From assembly GCF_000390185.1 (NCBI RefSeq), contig NZ_AQHR01000029.1:1-64000 (forward strand): DNA of 64,000 nucleotides. Direction: 5' to 3'. The notes under the pieces were generated by a model. It was not told the origin of the DNA, did no database searches, and was given only the letters and a program-made list of their open reading frames with translations. Positions 1 through 9,143 of the stretch are shown here, piece after piece (positions within the stretch are counted from its first letter, which is position 1; every line of letters starts with the position of its first letter). Both the position numbers and the translations under genes were made by a program. The DNA is from Lunatimonas lonarensis. GTDB taxonomy: Bacteria > Bacteroidota > Bacteroidia > Cytophagales > Cyclobacteriaceae.

Positions 1-149
1 CTGGACACATCCCCAATGCCCATGTCATCGGCTAGAATGTAGACGATATTAGGAAAATTGGATAAATTGGATGATTGCCCCTTTAATTGCATAGAGGTGC
101 CAAATAAGACTATTAAAAATAAAGTTCGAATTTCTATTACTTCAAGCAT
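1..149 (-). CDS. Sulfatase (arylsulfatase-type), N-terminal fragment cut by the window edge
   Basis: Only the first 49 codons are present; the gene runs off the left edge. After a hydrophobic N-terminal stretch that looks like a signal peptide, the translation enters the sulfatase signature N-I-V-Y-I-L-A-D-D-M-G-I-G-D, whose paired aspartates bind the catalytic calcium in the family. The start codon at 147-149 gives this signal peptide directly. It is transcribed in the same direction as the complete sulfatase at 521-1861, so the locus carries at least two sulfatases, as is usual in loci for sulfated polysaccharides. The catalytic C-x-P-x-R segment lies outside the window and cannot be checked. 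Confidence 0.85.
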   Translation of the reverse strand, partial: MLEVIEIRTLFLIVLFGTSMQLKGQSSNLSNFPNIVYILADDMGIGDVS

Positions 150-520
150 GCCGAATTTTTATTTACAAATAATTAATTTCTTATATTATTTACCATACCC
201 TAGGGTATACCTAGCGTTTCAGAAAGGTCACTTTCAATAATAAAATTAAGTGACGACGGGTTTAAAATTGTTCGCTTCCCTGTAAAGGGAACACACTAGT
301 CTTTCAATTTTTGCTGATTCATAATTTTTATGGATAAAACATCTATTGAGCCCCATTTTAAAAAAAATGGAGAACTCATTGATTAAACTCGCCCAACGAG
401 AAATCATCCAGAAGAGCTTGAGCTTTTATACTTGAAATTACAGCACAAATATTAGCAATAAGGGAAATTGGAATATATTGGTATAACCATTTGCAATGTT
501 ACACTACAATGTGTGATCAA
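150..520. other. AT-rich intergenic region between two sulfatase genes
   Basis: No convincing gene. It contains a perfect 14-bp palindrome, ATACCCTAGGGTAT, at 195-208 (about 46 bp upstream of the partial sulfatase start), which could be an operator, and a 7-bp inverted repeat (GTCACTT at 227-233, AAGTGAC at 248-254) without a following T-run. A 53-codon minus-strand reading frame at 246-407 is open but resembles nothing I recognise. No strong TAnnTTTG promoter element was found. Confidence 0.4.
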
Positions 521-1861
521 TTAAAACGAAATTATCTCCTCAGTCAAACCAGCTTCCCAATCTTCATAGGATTTTTCTAATTCTTGGAAAATACCAGGAT
601 AAGCTTCTTTAATATCAGTTGATTCCTGAAAATCGGTAGACAGATCGTATAAATTGGATATTTCACCAATTTTCAACAATTTCCAAGTACCTTTCCGTAC
701 AGCGACTTGATTTCCAAATCTCCAGAATACTACCCTATCTTCTTCCAAAGTAATAGGCTTGGTATCGTCAAATATTCCTGCTAAGTTCTTTCCAGACAAA
801 TCAACTGGAACCTCTAAACCCAACAAGCCTGCTATTGTCGGGAACAAATCCATCGATAATACCAATTTCTCATAAACATTTTGAGGAATTCTGTCTTTCC
901 AATAGAAAATAGCCGGCACCCTATGTCCTCCCTCGTAAAGTTGTCCTTTATAGCCTCTATGAGGTGCATTTGAGCCAACGGTTCGAGAGGCTCCATTATC
1001 AGAGCAGAAAATCACAATAGTATTTTCAGATAAGCCGTTTTTTTCAAGATATTCCATTATTCTACCCACATTTTCATCAAGTGATTCAACCATCTCTTGG
1101 TAGGCAACTTCTTTATCCTTGCGGCTGCCTTGGATCGGAAAATCACCGCCGACAGTTCTATCTGCTTTATCATTGGGACCCTGATAGGGAGAATGGGGAG
1201 CTCCATGGGCCAAATACAAGAAGAATGGTTTGTCAGGCCTTATTTCATCCAAGTGTTCAAGTGCCTTATCAGTGATCAAATCAGTCAAATAACCGGCTTC
1301 ATTTATGAGGTTTTGATTATTCCACCAGTCCTCGTATCCTTCCTGATCGATATGGCTGAAATAATCGACATTCCCACTTACAAATCCCACAAATTGGTCA
1401 AAACCTTGCGCATTGGGGCCAAATTCTGGTTTATACCCCAGATGCCACTTTCCAAATATGGCTGTAGAATAACCTGACTCCTTTAAATATTCCGCCAAGG
1501 TAAATTTATCCAAAGACATTCCTTTTTCTCTATGGCTTTTGGCTGTAATCACCCCCTCAACTCCTGCTTCCTGGGGATATAGCCCTGTTAGCAGAGAGGC
1601 ACGGGTTGGGCTGCAAACCGCACCATTGGAATGGTAATCGGTAAACCTGAAACCAGAAGCGGCAAGCCGATCAATATTTGGCGTTTTTATCGAAACACTG
1701 CCATAACAGCCCAAGTCATTGTATCCCAAATCATCTGCCATTATAAGTACTATATTGGGTGCTGTCCGTTCCGAATTTGAATTTCCCGCTTCATTGGTTT
1801 GGGAATTACATCCCCAACATATTAAAGTGAATAACCCTATCACATAAAGGAATTTTTTCAT
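521..1861 (-). CDS. Lipoprotein sulfatase (arylsulfatase family)
   Basis: About 446 residues. It would hydrolyse sulfate esters, probably on a glycan processed by the adjacent SusC/SusD pair. An N-terminal lipobox (L-I-C-W-G-C-N) suggests a lipoprotein. The metal-binding M-A-D-D-L-G-Y segment is at about residues 41-47. The catalytic pentapeptide C-S-P-T-R has its cysteine at about residue 83, which must be converted to formylglycine; no maturase is in the window. A further G-K-W-H-L-G block is typical of the family. I chose the ATG at 1861, which gives M-K-K and an 11-bp gap to susD; an in-frame ATG at 1876 would overlap the susD stop. The substrate cannot be read from sequence. Confidence 0.92.
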   Translation of the reverse strand: MKKFLYVIGLFTLICWGCNSQTNEAGNSNSERTAPNIVLIMADDLGYNDLGCYGSVSIKTPNIDRLAASGFRFTDYHSNGAVCSPTRASLLTGLYPQEAGVEGVITAKSHREKGMSLDKFTLAEYLKESGYSTAIFGKWHLGYKPEFGPNAQGFDQFVGFVSGNVDYFSHIDQEGYEDWWNNQNLINEAGYLTDLITDKALEHLDEIRPDKPFFLYLAHGAPHSPYQGPNDKADRTVGGDFPIQGSRKDKEVAYQEMVESLDENVGRIMEYLEKNGLSENTIVIFCSDNGASRTVGSNAPHRGYKGQLYEGGHRVPAIFYWKDRIPQNVYEKLVLSMDLFPTIAGLLGLEVPVDLSGKNLAGIFDDTKPITLEEDRVVFWRFGNQVAVRKGTWKLLKIGEISNLYDLSTDFQESTDIKEAYPGIFQELEKSYEDWEAGLTEEIISF

Positions 1862-1872
1862 ATCATGAATTC

Positions 1873-3381
1873 TCAATATCCTGGGTTTTGCTCACCTAAC
1901 TGTACATTATTGACAAATTCAATTGCTGGAAGGGGATATAAATGATAATCCTTTCCTGTTATCGGATGGGCTATTAGTTTTTGCCTTGGGAAAACCCGAT
2001 TAGTAAGATCCATTTGTACTTGAACAACGTTGGCAAGGATACCCCACCTATTTAAATCGAAATACCGCTTTGTTTCAAATGCAAGTTCAATCCGTCTCTC
2101 CTTACGTATCGCCTCTCTGAAAAGACTTTTATTACTGAGCAATGTAGAAGTTTGCGGCTCTAAACCTGCATTGACTCGTATTTCATTTAATAGTTCAAAA
2201 GCCTTTCCTGTAGGTTGATACTCTAATTCATTTAACGCCTCTGCGAAGTTCAATAAAATTTCCGCATATCTAATCAAAGGAAAATTCCATGTACTAAGAC
2301 CCCTCGGGTCAGAGGTGTTGTAGTACTTGTTAACAAAATAAAGGCTACCGTTTGGTTTAGAAGGATCAATGAAATTAGAAAGTCCATAGTTATCGATGAT
2401 AGCGTCCTTTCGAAGATCACCATCTTCAAATGCCTGCACAATTCCGTTACCCGAAGATAGGCCTCCCCCCTCTCCACCAAGTCCATCGTCTGTGGGTAAA
2501 ATAAACGCAAGCCCATTTTCAAAATCTGGAGGGGCTAAGGAAACACTTTTATTGGTAGTTGTTTGAGCAATTACACCACCATATTGCACCTCGAAGTAAG
2601 AAGCTAAACTGTTTTCTTGTGAACCATTGAAGTTATTATGATAATTTGCTAAAAGAATTCCTGTTCCATACAGTTCTTGCGACAAACTCACCACACCAGA
2701 CCAGTCTTCCAGCTCTAGTAGAACCATTGAGAGTAATGCCTTAGCTGATAAGGACGTAGGCCTCCCTCGCTCTCGACCCACTCCACCACCATAGGATACC
2801 GGCAATAGCTGAATCGCTGAGTTAAGGTCTAATCTAATTTGGGTATAAACCTCCTCTATACTACCTCTTGGACGTTCCGCATCAGTTTTAGTGACTATAG
2901 CGCTTGTGATAATAGGCACACCTCCAAAAAACCGGACTAAATTAAAATAGTAAAAAGCGCGCAAAAACCTAGCCTGACCTTCAATCAGTCTTCCCATCTC
3001 ATCACTGGAAAAGTCGGAAACCATAGATAGATTGTCAATTACCCCGTTGGCCCTAGTAATTCCTTCATAATTCGAGGCCCAAACTTGTTGAATCGGACCT
3101 GAAGTAGGGTCTACAATAAACAAATCAGGTTGATTTTCGAACCTCCAGGTCCACCCATCGTCACTAGCAAGCTCTGTAAGGCTCAACATATTTTGACGGT
3201 AAAGACTAAGCAAAGGGTTGTAAACGCCGTTTAATGCCGTAATTATATTACTTTCCGTTGTATAAAGCTCTGACATTGAAACAATTCCTTCAGGAGATGG
3301 CTCCAGAATAGAATTACAGGCTTGTTGTTGAATTAGTACTAGTAATATAAATGACCTTGAAATTTTCTTATAAATATTCAT
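1873..3381 (-). CDS. SusD/RagB-family glycan-binding outer-membrane lipoprotein
   Basis: 502 residues. SusD-like proteins sit over the SusC pore and capture glycans at the cell surface. The N-terminus is basic then hydrophobic, ending in a Q-A-C lipobox. N-terminal TPR-like helices (S-E-L-Y-T-T-E-S-N, then G-Q-A-R-F-L-R-A-F-Y-Y-F-N-L-V-R-F-F-G-G) and the C-terminal R-K-E-R-R-I-E-L-A-F-E block with R-Y-F-D-L-N-R-W are hallmarks of the family. It lies 17 bp downstream of susC on the same strand and upstream of the sulfatase, so an operon susC-susD-sulfatase is likely. Like the sulfatase it is AT-rich compared with the his operon. Confidence 0.93.
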   Translation of the reverse strand: MNIYKKISRSFILLVLIQQQACNSILEPSPEGIVSMSELYTTESNIITALNGVYNPLLSLYRQNMLSLTELASDDGWTWRFENQPDLFIVDPTSGPIQQVWASNYEGITRANGVIDNLSMVSDFSSDEMGRLIEGQARFLRAFYYFNLVRFFGGVPIITSAIVTKTDAERPRGSIEEVYTQIRLDLNSAIQLLPVSYGGGVGRERGRPTSLSAKALLSMVLLELEDWSGVVSLSQELYGTGILLANYHNNFNGSQENSLASYFEVQYGGVIAQTTTNKSVSLAPPDFENGLAFILPTDDGLGGEGGGLSSGNGIVQAFEDGDLRKDAIIDNYGLSNFIDPSKPNGSLYFVNKYYNTSDPRGLSTWNFPLIRYAEILLNFAEALNELEYQPTGKAFELLNEIRVNAGLEPQTSTLLSNKSLFREAIRKERRIELAFETKRYFDLNRWGILANVVQVQMDLTNRVFPRQKLIAHPITGKDYHLYPLPAIEFVNNVQLGEQNPGY

Positions 3382-3398
3382 AAATGTAAGACTTAAAT

Positions 3399-6300
3399 TT
3401 AGAAGGTTATTTGTGCTGACAATGAGACCAATCTTGCCTGTGGATAAGGAGTATAATCAATACCTGCGGACAATAAACTGGCCCTACTCGATGCCTCCGG
3501 ATCCAATCCGGAGTAATTTGTAAACATTATCAAATTAGTACCTGTCAAGGAAAACTTGAGCGCCTCAATCGTTTTACCACTAAAAAGATAAGATGGTAGA
3601 TTATAAGTAAGAGCGACATTCTTAAGTCTTATAAAGTCTCCATTCTCTAAAAAACGATCAGAAACCATAGTAACCAAATTTGTCGTGTTGCCACCTTGAG
3701 ACGGCCTTGGAACCCTAGTACTTGGATTTTCAGGCGTCCAAAAATCATTAACCTCCGCAAGATTTTGAACAAAAGGAACACCTCTACCATATAGATTTCT
3801 TGCCGTGTTATAAACTTGAAATCCCCCTGAAAAATCAAAAAATACGGATAAACTGAAGTTTTTATAGTCAAACGAATTATCGATTCCTCCAAAAAATCTT
3901 GGATGAGGATTTCCAACAAATGTCTTATCGCCTACATCAAATATCCCGTTTCCATTCAAATCCTTATATTTTGGATCCCCCGGTACTGCGTCTGCCCATT
4001 GTCTTGCTATAGACTCTTCGCCCAACTGCCAAACCCCGTCAAATACCCACATATAAAATGCGCCAACAGGGTAACCCGCTCTCGATAAATTTGCCGGTTG
4101 ATTAGACAAAGGGATTAACTCACCCGGGATTTCCAATGATTCTCCGATGGAATTTGTTCCGATATTTAAAACCCTATTTGTGTTAAAAGAAATATTAAAA
4201 TTTGTACTCCAACCGATCTTTCCCACCGTATTCCTTGAATTTAGGGATAACTCTATGCCTTCATTTAATACAGAACCTAGATTAACAATTGGATTTTGAC
4301 TAACACCTGCTGTCAATGCAACGGGAGTGGCGATCAAAAGATCTTGGGAGGTTCTATTATAATAATCCGCAGAAAAATAAATCCTGCCTTCAAAAAATGA
4401 CACGTCCACTCCAGCATCAAATTGTCTAGTCGATTCCCACTGTAAATCTGGGTTACCGATATTTTGGGGTGAATTGCCAACCACTAGACTATTACCGAAA
4501 ACGTAAGGAGTGGCAATTGCACGGGTTAGAAATGCAAAATCCCCAATTTCTTGATTTCCGGTTAGACCATAACTGGTTCGAACTTTAAGATCATCAATTA
4601 ATTCACTGCTCTTCAAAAAGCCCTCCTCTGAAATTCTCCAAGCGATGGAGCCAGATGGAAATACTCCGTACCGTCTAGCTTCTCCGAACTTAGATGATCC
4701 GTCTCTCCGTACAGTGGTGGTTGCCAGGTACTTGTCACTATTCGAATAATTCAATCTGAAAAAAGAGGAGACTAACCCTGAACTTACTCTAGAACCACTT
4801 GCATTAAAGTTGATTTGATTTGAGAGTTGATTTAATGAATTATTTATCGTCCCTATTCCTGTAACGGTACTGTTATCAAACATAAATTGTTGCGCAGAAA
4901 ATCCAACAAGCATCTTAATATCATGTTGCTGAAAGGTTTTTTGGTAATTTGCGGTTAAATCTGAAACCCAATTTATCTCTCGTCTATTTGGTACTGTTAC
5001 TTGGCCCTCCGGTCTAACAAAAAGTCCAATTTGATAAACAGGGAGATAGGTATACCCTTTTCCGTGGACAATATCACCACCTAGATTTGCTGAAATGGTT
5101 AGGTCGTCCATTAATTTGTAATCAAATTTCACATTTCCGAGCACCCTAGTAACATCACTCTCCCTTGTAGGCAACATCAAATCTATCAATGGGTTGTCAT
5201 TCGCGCCAAAATACGGGGCAGCTTGGGTATTAATTGCCGTAAGATTACCATTTTCATCAAACGGCCGGGTATACGAATGATTATGAATTAAACTTCTATA
5301 CCCGGTTGCTCCCCAACTATCATTGTTTTGAACATTTTGTTTTTGATGGCTTCCCGTAAGATTTGAAGAAACCGAGAACCGTTCATTAATTTCTGTATTG
5401 ATATTTAGCCTAAAGAACCAACTTTTTAGATCACTATTTATGATTGTCCCCTGTCTATCGAGATGGGCAACTGAACCAGAAAACTGAGTCTTATCCGTCC
5501 CGCCACTAAATCCCAAATTGTAATTCTGTCTTAATGCAGTTCTTGTCCCTAATTCCTGCCAATCAGTATCAACCTGCCAGGTAGGGTGAGTGGGATCATC
5601 ATAAACGGAGGTGCTTCTATTTGAATTTCTAAAGGCTTCAACGAAAAGCAATCTTTGCTCTTCTGTACTCATCAAATCAAATCGATTGAAGATTTCCTCA
5701 AACCCAATATCACTACTAAATGAAAACTGGGTTTTTCCAGCCTTTCCCTTTTTAGTGGTAATTATAACTACACCATTTGCAGCCCTCGCACCATATATAG
5801 CAGTCGCGGAAGCATCCTTAAGAATATCCATTGATACAATGTCTTTAGGATTAATAGTAGAAAAATCGGAGCTAAACAATGGCACACCATCCACTACTAT
5901 AAGAGGATCGTTACTGCCTGTCACAGAGCCAACGCCACGAATATTGATTGAAAACCTTCCATCTAAGTTTCCTCCTGTCTGCCTAACTTGAACCCCACTG
6001 GCCCTTCCTTGAAGGGCGTCTTCAAAATTAGCAACCGGCCTAGACTGAATAACACTTTCAGAAACACTTGATACTGAACCTGTAATATCTGCCTTTCGCT
6101 GGGTACCATAACCAACCACAACTACTTCATCTAATGAAGACTGATCTTCAACCAATGTTATTGTTAAAGTACTTTGATTTGAAACAACTATTCGCTGCGA
6201 TTGATAGCCAATAAATGAAATAATTAAGACAGCTCCCTCTTGTGTTTGCAATGAAAACCGCCCATCAATATCTGATGCTGTTCCAGTTGACGTTCCTTCG

Positions 6301-6773
6301 ATAAATATTGTTGCTCCTGGGATTGGTTGCCCCTTTGTGTCAACAACCACACCTGTCAGCTGAATATTAGAAAAAGCAAGAACCCCTTCACCATCATAGA
6401 GCTGGTTAGCTAATATTCTATTGACATGAATATTATTATTGACCTGAACAAAATTGGCGTTGGTCTGCTTTGAAACAGTTGCCAACACCTCGTATAAGGT
6501 TTCATCCGTAGCCGCTATCGAAATCTTCTGACTGAGATCAACTGACCGGTTGCTATACGTAAACCTAAAATCCGTCTTTGACTCCACCAGCCTGAAAAAC
6601 TGGCTCAATGACTTTTCGGTCAGGTTTACCGAGATTTTGACCTCTTCGAGGGTCTTTCGCTGCGCATTGCCCGTATTGGCCAGCAATACCGAACAAAAGA
6701 AAACCTGAATCAGGAAACCATACATCAATCGTTTAGACAGCATAAGCAATTGCCTAAGTATATTTTTTTTCAT
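3399..6773 (-). CDS. SusC/RagA-family TonB-dependent transporter with N-terminal STN signalling domain
   Basis: 1124 residues; imports glycan fragments across the outer membrane with TonB energy. Order: signal peptide ending near A-N-T-G-N-A-Q; STN domain (about residues 45-110), the periplasmic module that contacts a FecR anti-sigma factor; carboxypeptidase-D regulatory domain (about 138-220); plug starting at V-V-V-G-Y-G-T-Q-R with the SusC block L-K-D-A-S-A-T-A-I-Y-G-A-R-A-A-N-G-V-V; beta-barrel ending in an aromatic residue. The STN domain and the fecR/fecI genes upstream imply transenvelope signalling. Oddity: the STN-coding end (about 6450-6773) is visibly richer in G+C than the rest, which suggests a mosaic gene. 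Confidence 0.95.
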   Translation of the reverse strand: MKKNILRQLLMLSKRLMYGFLIQVFFCSVLLANTGNAQRKTLEEVKISVNLTEKSLSQFFRLVESKTDFRFTYSNRSVDLSQKISIAATDETLYEVLATVSKQTNANFVQVNNNIHVNRILANQLYDGEGVLAFSNIQLTGVVVDTKGQPIPGATIFIEGTSTGTASDIDGRFSLQTQEGAVLIISFIGYQSQRIVVSNQSTLTITLVEDQSSLDEVVVVGYGTQRKADITGSVSSVSESVIQSRPVANFEDALQGRASGVQVRQTGGNLDGRFSINIRGVGSVTGSNDPLIVVDGVPLFSSDFSTINPKDIVSMDILKDASATAIYGARAANGVVIITTKKGKAGKTQFSFSSDIGFEEIFNRFDLMSTEEQRLLFVEAFRNSNRSTSVYDDPTHPTWQVDTDWQELGTRTALRQNYNLGFSGGTDKTQFSGSVAHLDRQGTIINSDLKSWFFRLNINTEINERFSVSSNLTGSHQKQNVQNNDSWGATGYRSLIHNHSYTRPFDENGNLTAINTQAAPYFGANDNPLIDLMLPTRESDVTRVLGNVKFDYKLMDDLTISANLGGDIVHGKGYTYLPVYQIGLFVRPEGQVTVPNRREINWVSDLTANYQKTFQQHDIKMLVGFSAQQFMFDNSTVTGIGTINNSLNQLSNQINFNASGSRVSSGLVSSFFRLNYSNSDKYLATTTVRRDGSSKFGEARRYGVFPSGSIAWRISEEGFLKSSELIDDLKVRTSYGLTGNQEIGDFAFLTRAIATPYVFGNSLVVGNSPQNIGNPDLQWESTRQFDAGVDVSFFEGRIYFSADYYNRTSQDLLIATPVALTAGVSQNPIVNLGSVLNEGIELSLNSRNTVGKIGWSTNFNISFNTNRVLNIGTNSIGESLEIPGELIPLSNQPANLSRAGYPVGAFYMWVFDGVWQLGEESIARQWADAVPGDPKYKDLNGNGIFDVGDKTFVGNPHPRFFGGIDNSFDYKNFSLSVFFDFSGGFQVYNTARNLYGRGVPFVQNLAEVNDFWTPENPSTRVPRPSQGGNTTNLVTMVSDRFLENGDFIRLKNVALTYNLPSYLFSGKTIEALKFSLTGTNLIMFTNYSGLDPEASSRASLLSAGIDYTPYPQARLVSLSAQITF

Positions 6774-6917
6774 AATATTGAATCGTTTAAGAATTGTACT
6801 TGAACATAGCCTTGTCTTCTTTCCACGGACACAAGGCTCCAGGAGGCAGCTTCCCGTTCCCCCCAGAACGGATGCTGCCTTCGTCGTTAACTGCTGTCTT
6901 CCTTTTTCATCGTTGAG

Positions 6918-7964
6918 TTATCTTGGGTTCGTTATGGTTACTTTTTTTCCTTCTATCCTATAGGTAATCCCGGAGGTGTAAAAAATCCCGGTAAGCACAT
7001 TCTCCAACATTTCGTCCAAATAAACCCCCGTGTAGGCCCACCCTTGGGGCGATTTCCCCTTTACCTGCACCTCCACGCCATACCATCGCTCGATCTTCTG
7101 CTTGACAGATTCAAAGGAATCTTTTTTGAAAACAAGCCTTTTTTCCTTCCAACCCAACACTTCCAGGGGATCAAATCCTGTTTTGTGCAGTTTGCCGCCC
7201 TGTTCCATTATGAGCATCTCATTGGGTTCCAAGTTGACCAGGCTTCCCGATTCATCCTTTACCCTCACCTTGCCGGTAACCAAAGCAACCGAGATGTTGC
7301 CCCCGTCCTGCTGATTGACATTAAAAGAAGTCCCCAATACCTCGACACGTGCATTGCCTGTTTCGACAATAAAGGGCCGCTCAAATTCCGGTTCAACCTC
7401 AAAAAAGGCTTCGCCCGTCAGCCTGACTACCCGCGCCTCCGAGCCAAACTCCTTGGGGTACGCAATGGAACTGCCGGCGTTGAGATGAACCTTGCTTCCG
7501 TCCGTCAGGGTAATCAAGGACTTAATTCCGTAGGGGTTTTGCTTGGTAACCTGCGGAACCTCCACCACTACATGATCTACCTCCTGCTGTTGTTGAATCA
7601 TGTGCACAAACGCCATCCACGCACAAAAGCCGAGTACCAGCATAGCCACTAACTTCCTCAGGGTAAAAAAGCAGAACCATTGAGAGATCCCTGACAGGTC
7701 TCCCTGCGTCGAAAGCCCATGACCAGATGCCCGCAGGATGTTTTCAAATGCCTCCACATAGACGGAGTCGGATACAACCACATGCGTACGGTACTTCACA
7801 GCCCGGATCAGCTGCGCAGCCTCAAGCACCGTGGCCCTTTTTTCCGGATGCTCCTGCAGCCACTTTTCCCAAAAATGACGGTTGTTGGCATCAGGATTCT
7901 TGACCCACTGAATGAAAAACTCATCTGCAAGAAAATGCTCCAACTTGTAGTCTCTGTATCTCAT
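6918..7964 (-). CDS. FecR-family anti-sigma factor
   Basis: 348 residues, one membrane pass. The cytoplasmic N-terminus (about 1-100) would hold the sigma factor; a hydrophobic segment near residues 105-125 crosses the inner membrane; the periplasmic FecR domain (about 140-240; L-T-D-G-S-K-V-H-L-N-A-G-S and V-R-L-T-G-E-A-F-F-E-V) and a C-terminal DUF4974-like region (F-E-S-V-K-Q-K-I-E-R-W-Y-G-V-E-V) follow. It sits between the sigma gene and susC on one strand. In the family, ligand loading of the STN transporter changes FecR so that the sigma factor is released. Composition is G+C-richer than the downstream transport genes. Confidence 0.93.
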   Translation of the reverse strand: MRYRDYKLEHFLADEFFIQWVKNPDANNRHFWEKWLQEHPEKRATVLEAAQLIRAVKYRTHVVVSDSVYVEAFENILRASGHGLSTQGDLSGISQWFCFFTLRKLVAMLVLGFCAWMAFVHMIQQQQEVDHVVVEVPQVTKQNPYGIKSLITLTDGSKVHLNAGSSIAYPKEFGSEARVVRLTGEAFFEVEPEFERPFIVETGNARVEVLGTSFNVNQQDGGNISVALVTGKVRVKDESGSLVNLEPNEMLIMEQGGKLHKTGFDPLEVLGWKEKRLVFKKDSFESVKQKIERWYGVEVQVKGKSPQGWAYTGVYLDEMLENVLTGIFYTSGITYRIEGKKVTITNPR

Positions 7965-7999
7965 ATAGGTTTGATAAATTTCAGATTAGATGGCATGGG

Positions 8000-8569
8000 C
8001 TATACGTCTTTCTTTAAAAATTGCTTGAGACTTTCCAGTGCACGATAAACGATCTTGCGGGCGGATTTAACTTCGTTCAACTCCATGACCTCCGCGATTT
8101 CCCTATAGCTCATCCCCTCCTCGTATAACAACAGGATCGCCTGCCGCTGCCTTGCTGTCAAGTGACCAATTGCCAGTTGGATGGTCCGCTTTTGCTCCTG
8201 TTCTTTTTCATCCTGTATCAACTTCGTCTCGAAGGATGCCTCTATTTCAAAAAAACCATAGTCAAGCGAATCCGGACTGATCTTTGTTTCTCTTCGTTTG
8301 TTCAACTCCCGAATCAAGTCCCGCTGTAGGCATTTGTAGAGGTAGGATTTGATACTTTTCACCTCGCTTAGTCTACCCCGGTTTTTTCGAAGGCCTATGA
8401 AGATATTCTGAATGCAGTCCTGTACGGTGGGCTGATCTTGGGTAAACTGGCTGCCAAAACGAAAGAGGGCAGGTGCAAATACCCGGTAGATGAAATTGAA
8501 TGCCATTTCATCCCCTCCGTCAAATGCCCTCCATATTTCGGCATCGGTCTTATCTTTGAAGGTTTCCAT
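8000..8569 (-). CDS. FecI-like ECF sigma factor (Bacteroidota sigma-70 expansion family)
   Basis: About 189 residues from the ATG at 8567-8569 (M-E-T-F-K-D-K-T-D). An upstream in-frame ATG at 8638 would add 23 residues lacking family similarity, so I prefer the shorter form. Region 2 is near F-N-F-I-Y-R-V-F-A-P-A-L and region 4 is the helix-turn-helix T-A-R-Q-R-Q-A-I-L-L-L-Y followed by M-S-Y-R-E-I-A-E-V-M. It should direct RNA polymerase to the susC operon when FecR releases it. The gene is 35 bp upstream of fecR and points the same way, giving the usual order sigma, anti-sigma, STN transporter. Confidence 0.92.
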   Translation of the reverse strand: METFKDKTDAEIWRAFDGGDEMAFNFIYRVFAPALFRFGSQFTQDQPTVQDCIQNIFIGLRKNRGRLSEVKSIKSYLYKCLQRDLIRELNKRRETKISPDSLDYGFFEIEASFETKLIQDEKEQEQKRTIQLAIGHLTARQRQAILLLYEEGMSYREIAEVMELNEVKSARKIVYRALESLKQFLKKDV

Positions 8570-8832
8570 GGTGGCCGCATGCCGATAAGGCACAGGGATG
8601 ATAGGTACGGTGGTTTTATTTTTTGGGTTTATGCTCATTTGCGAAGAATCGGTCGCGTTATAAAATCAAGAGGAGACTATACCCGAAAATGACCCCATTA
8701 TTATTCTAAAAAAAATGTTTTTCGCAAAATTTCACAGACGGTATTTTTTATAGAAACAAAATATAAGTTTATCTATAATGCTCTTTACTCACTTTATTTT
8801 AAAAAATAAGTATGGTAAGCCCTAAAAACAGT

Positions 8833-9143
8833 TTACATCTTCTGCGAAACCAATCCCAGCCCAGGCGTTAAAAAAATGATTTTATCATCCAAAGCCAAGA
8901 TTTTCAGAATTACCCTTAACCTTCTCAAAACCGGTTTTCCTTTATCTACAGGCAAATCAATCACTCCGATCAAACTCATTACTAGATGGCTAATTGCAGG
9001 CTTTTCTGTTTCTTCTCTTGTTGGGTGATGGCATCAAGGTGAGATTCAATCATCTATGAAAGACTGCTCTTGTTTTTACTTGCATAGATCTTGGCTCTTT
9101 TAATAACCTGATCATCAACCCTAATTGTCAATTTAGTCTCCAT
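8833..9143 (-). pseudogene. Decayed DUF6364-type antitoxin gene (PIN-type toxin-antitoxin remnant)
   Basis: From the ATG at 9141-9143 the minus strand reads M-E-T-K-L-T-I-R-V-D-D-Q-V-I-K-R-A-K and on to K-S-S-L-S, then hits TAG at 9054-9056, and resumes in frame with M-I-E-S-H-L-D-A-I-T. After a second stop at 8982-8984 the match continues in another frame from 8979 (S-L-I-G-V-I-D-L-P-V-D). This order matches DUF6364 antitoxins as I know them. So at least one nonsense change and one frameshift are visible. The tail from about 8945 to 8833 (R-R-L-R-V-I-L-K-I-L-A-L-D-D-K-I-I) could be a piece of the partner PIN toxin fused by deletion; that part is inference. Confidence 0.6.

Noticed and set aside
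246-407. 53-codon minus-strand ORF between the sulfatases
   Set aside because: AT-rich, no recognisable motif, no promoter; length is expected by chance in such DNA.
7044-7652. 202-codon plus-strand frame opposite fecR
   Set aside because: Lies wholly on the complementary strand of a well-supported FecR gene; no family motifs and no promoter.
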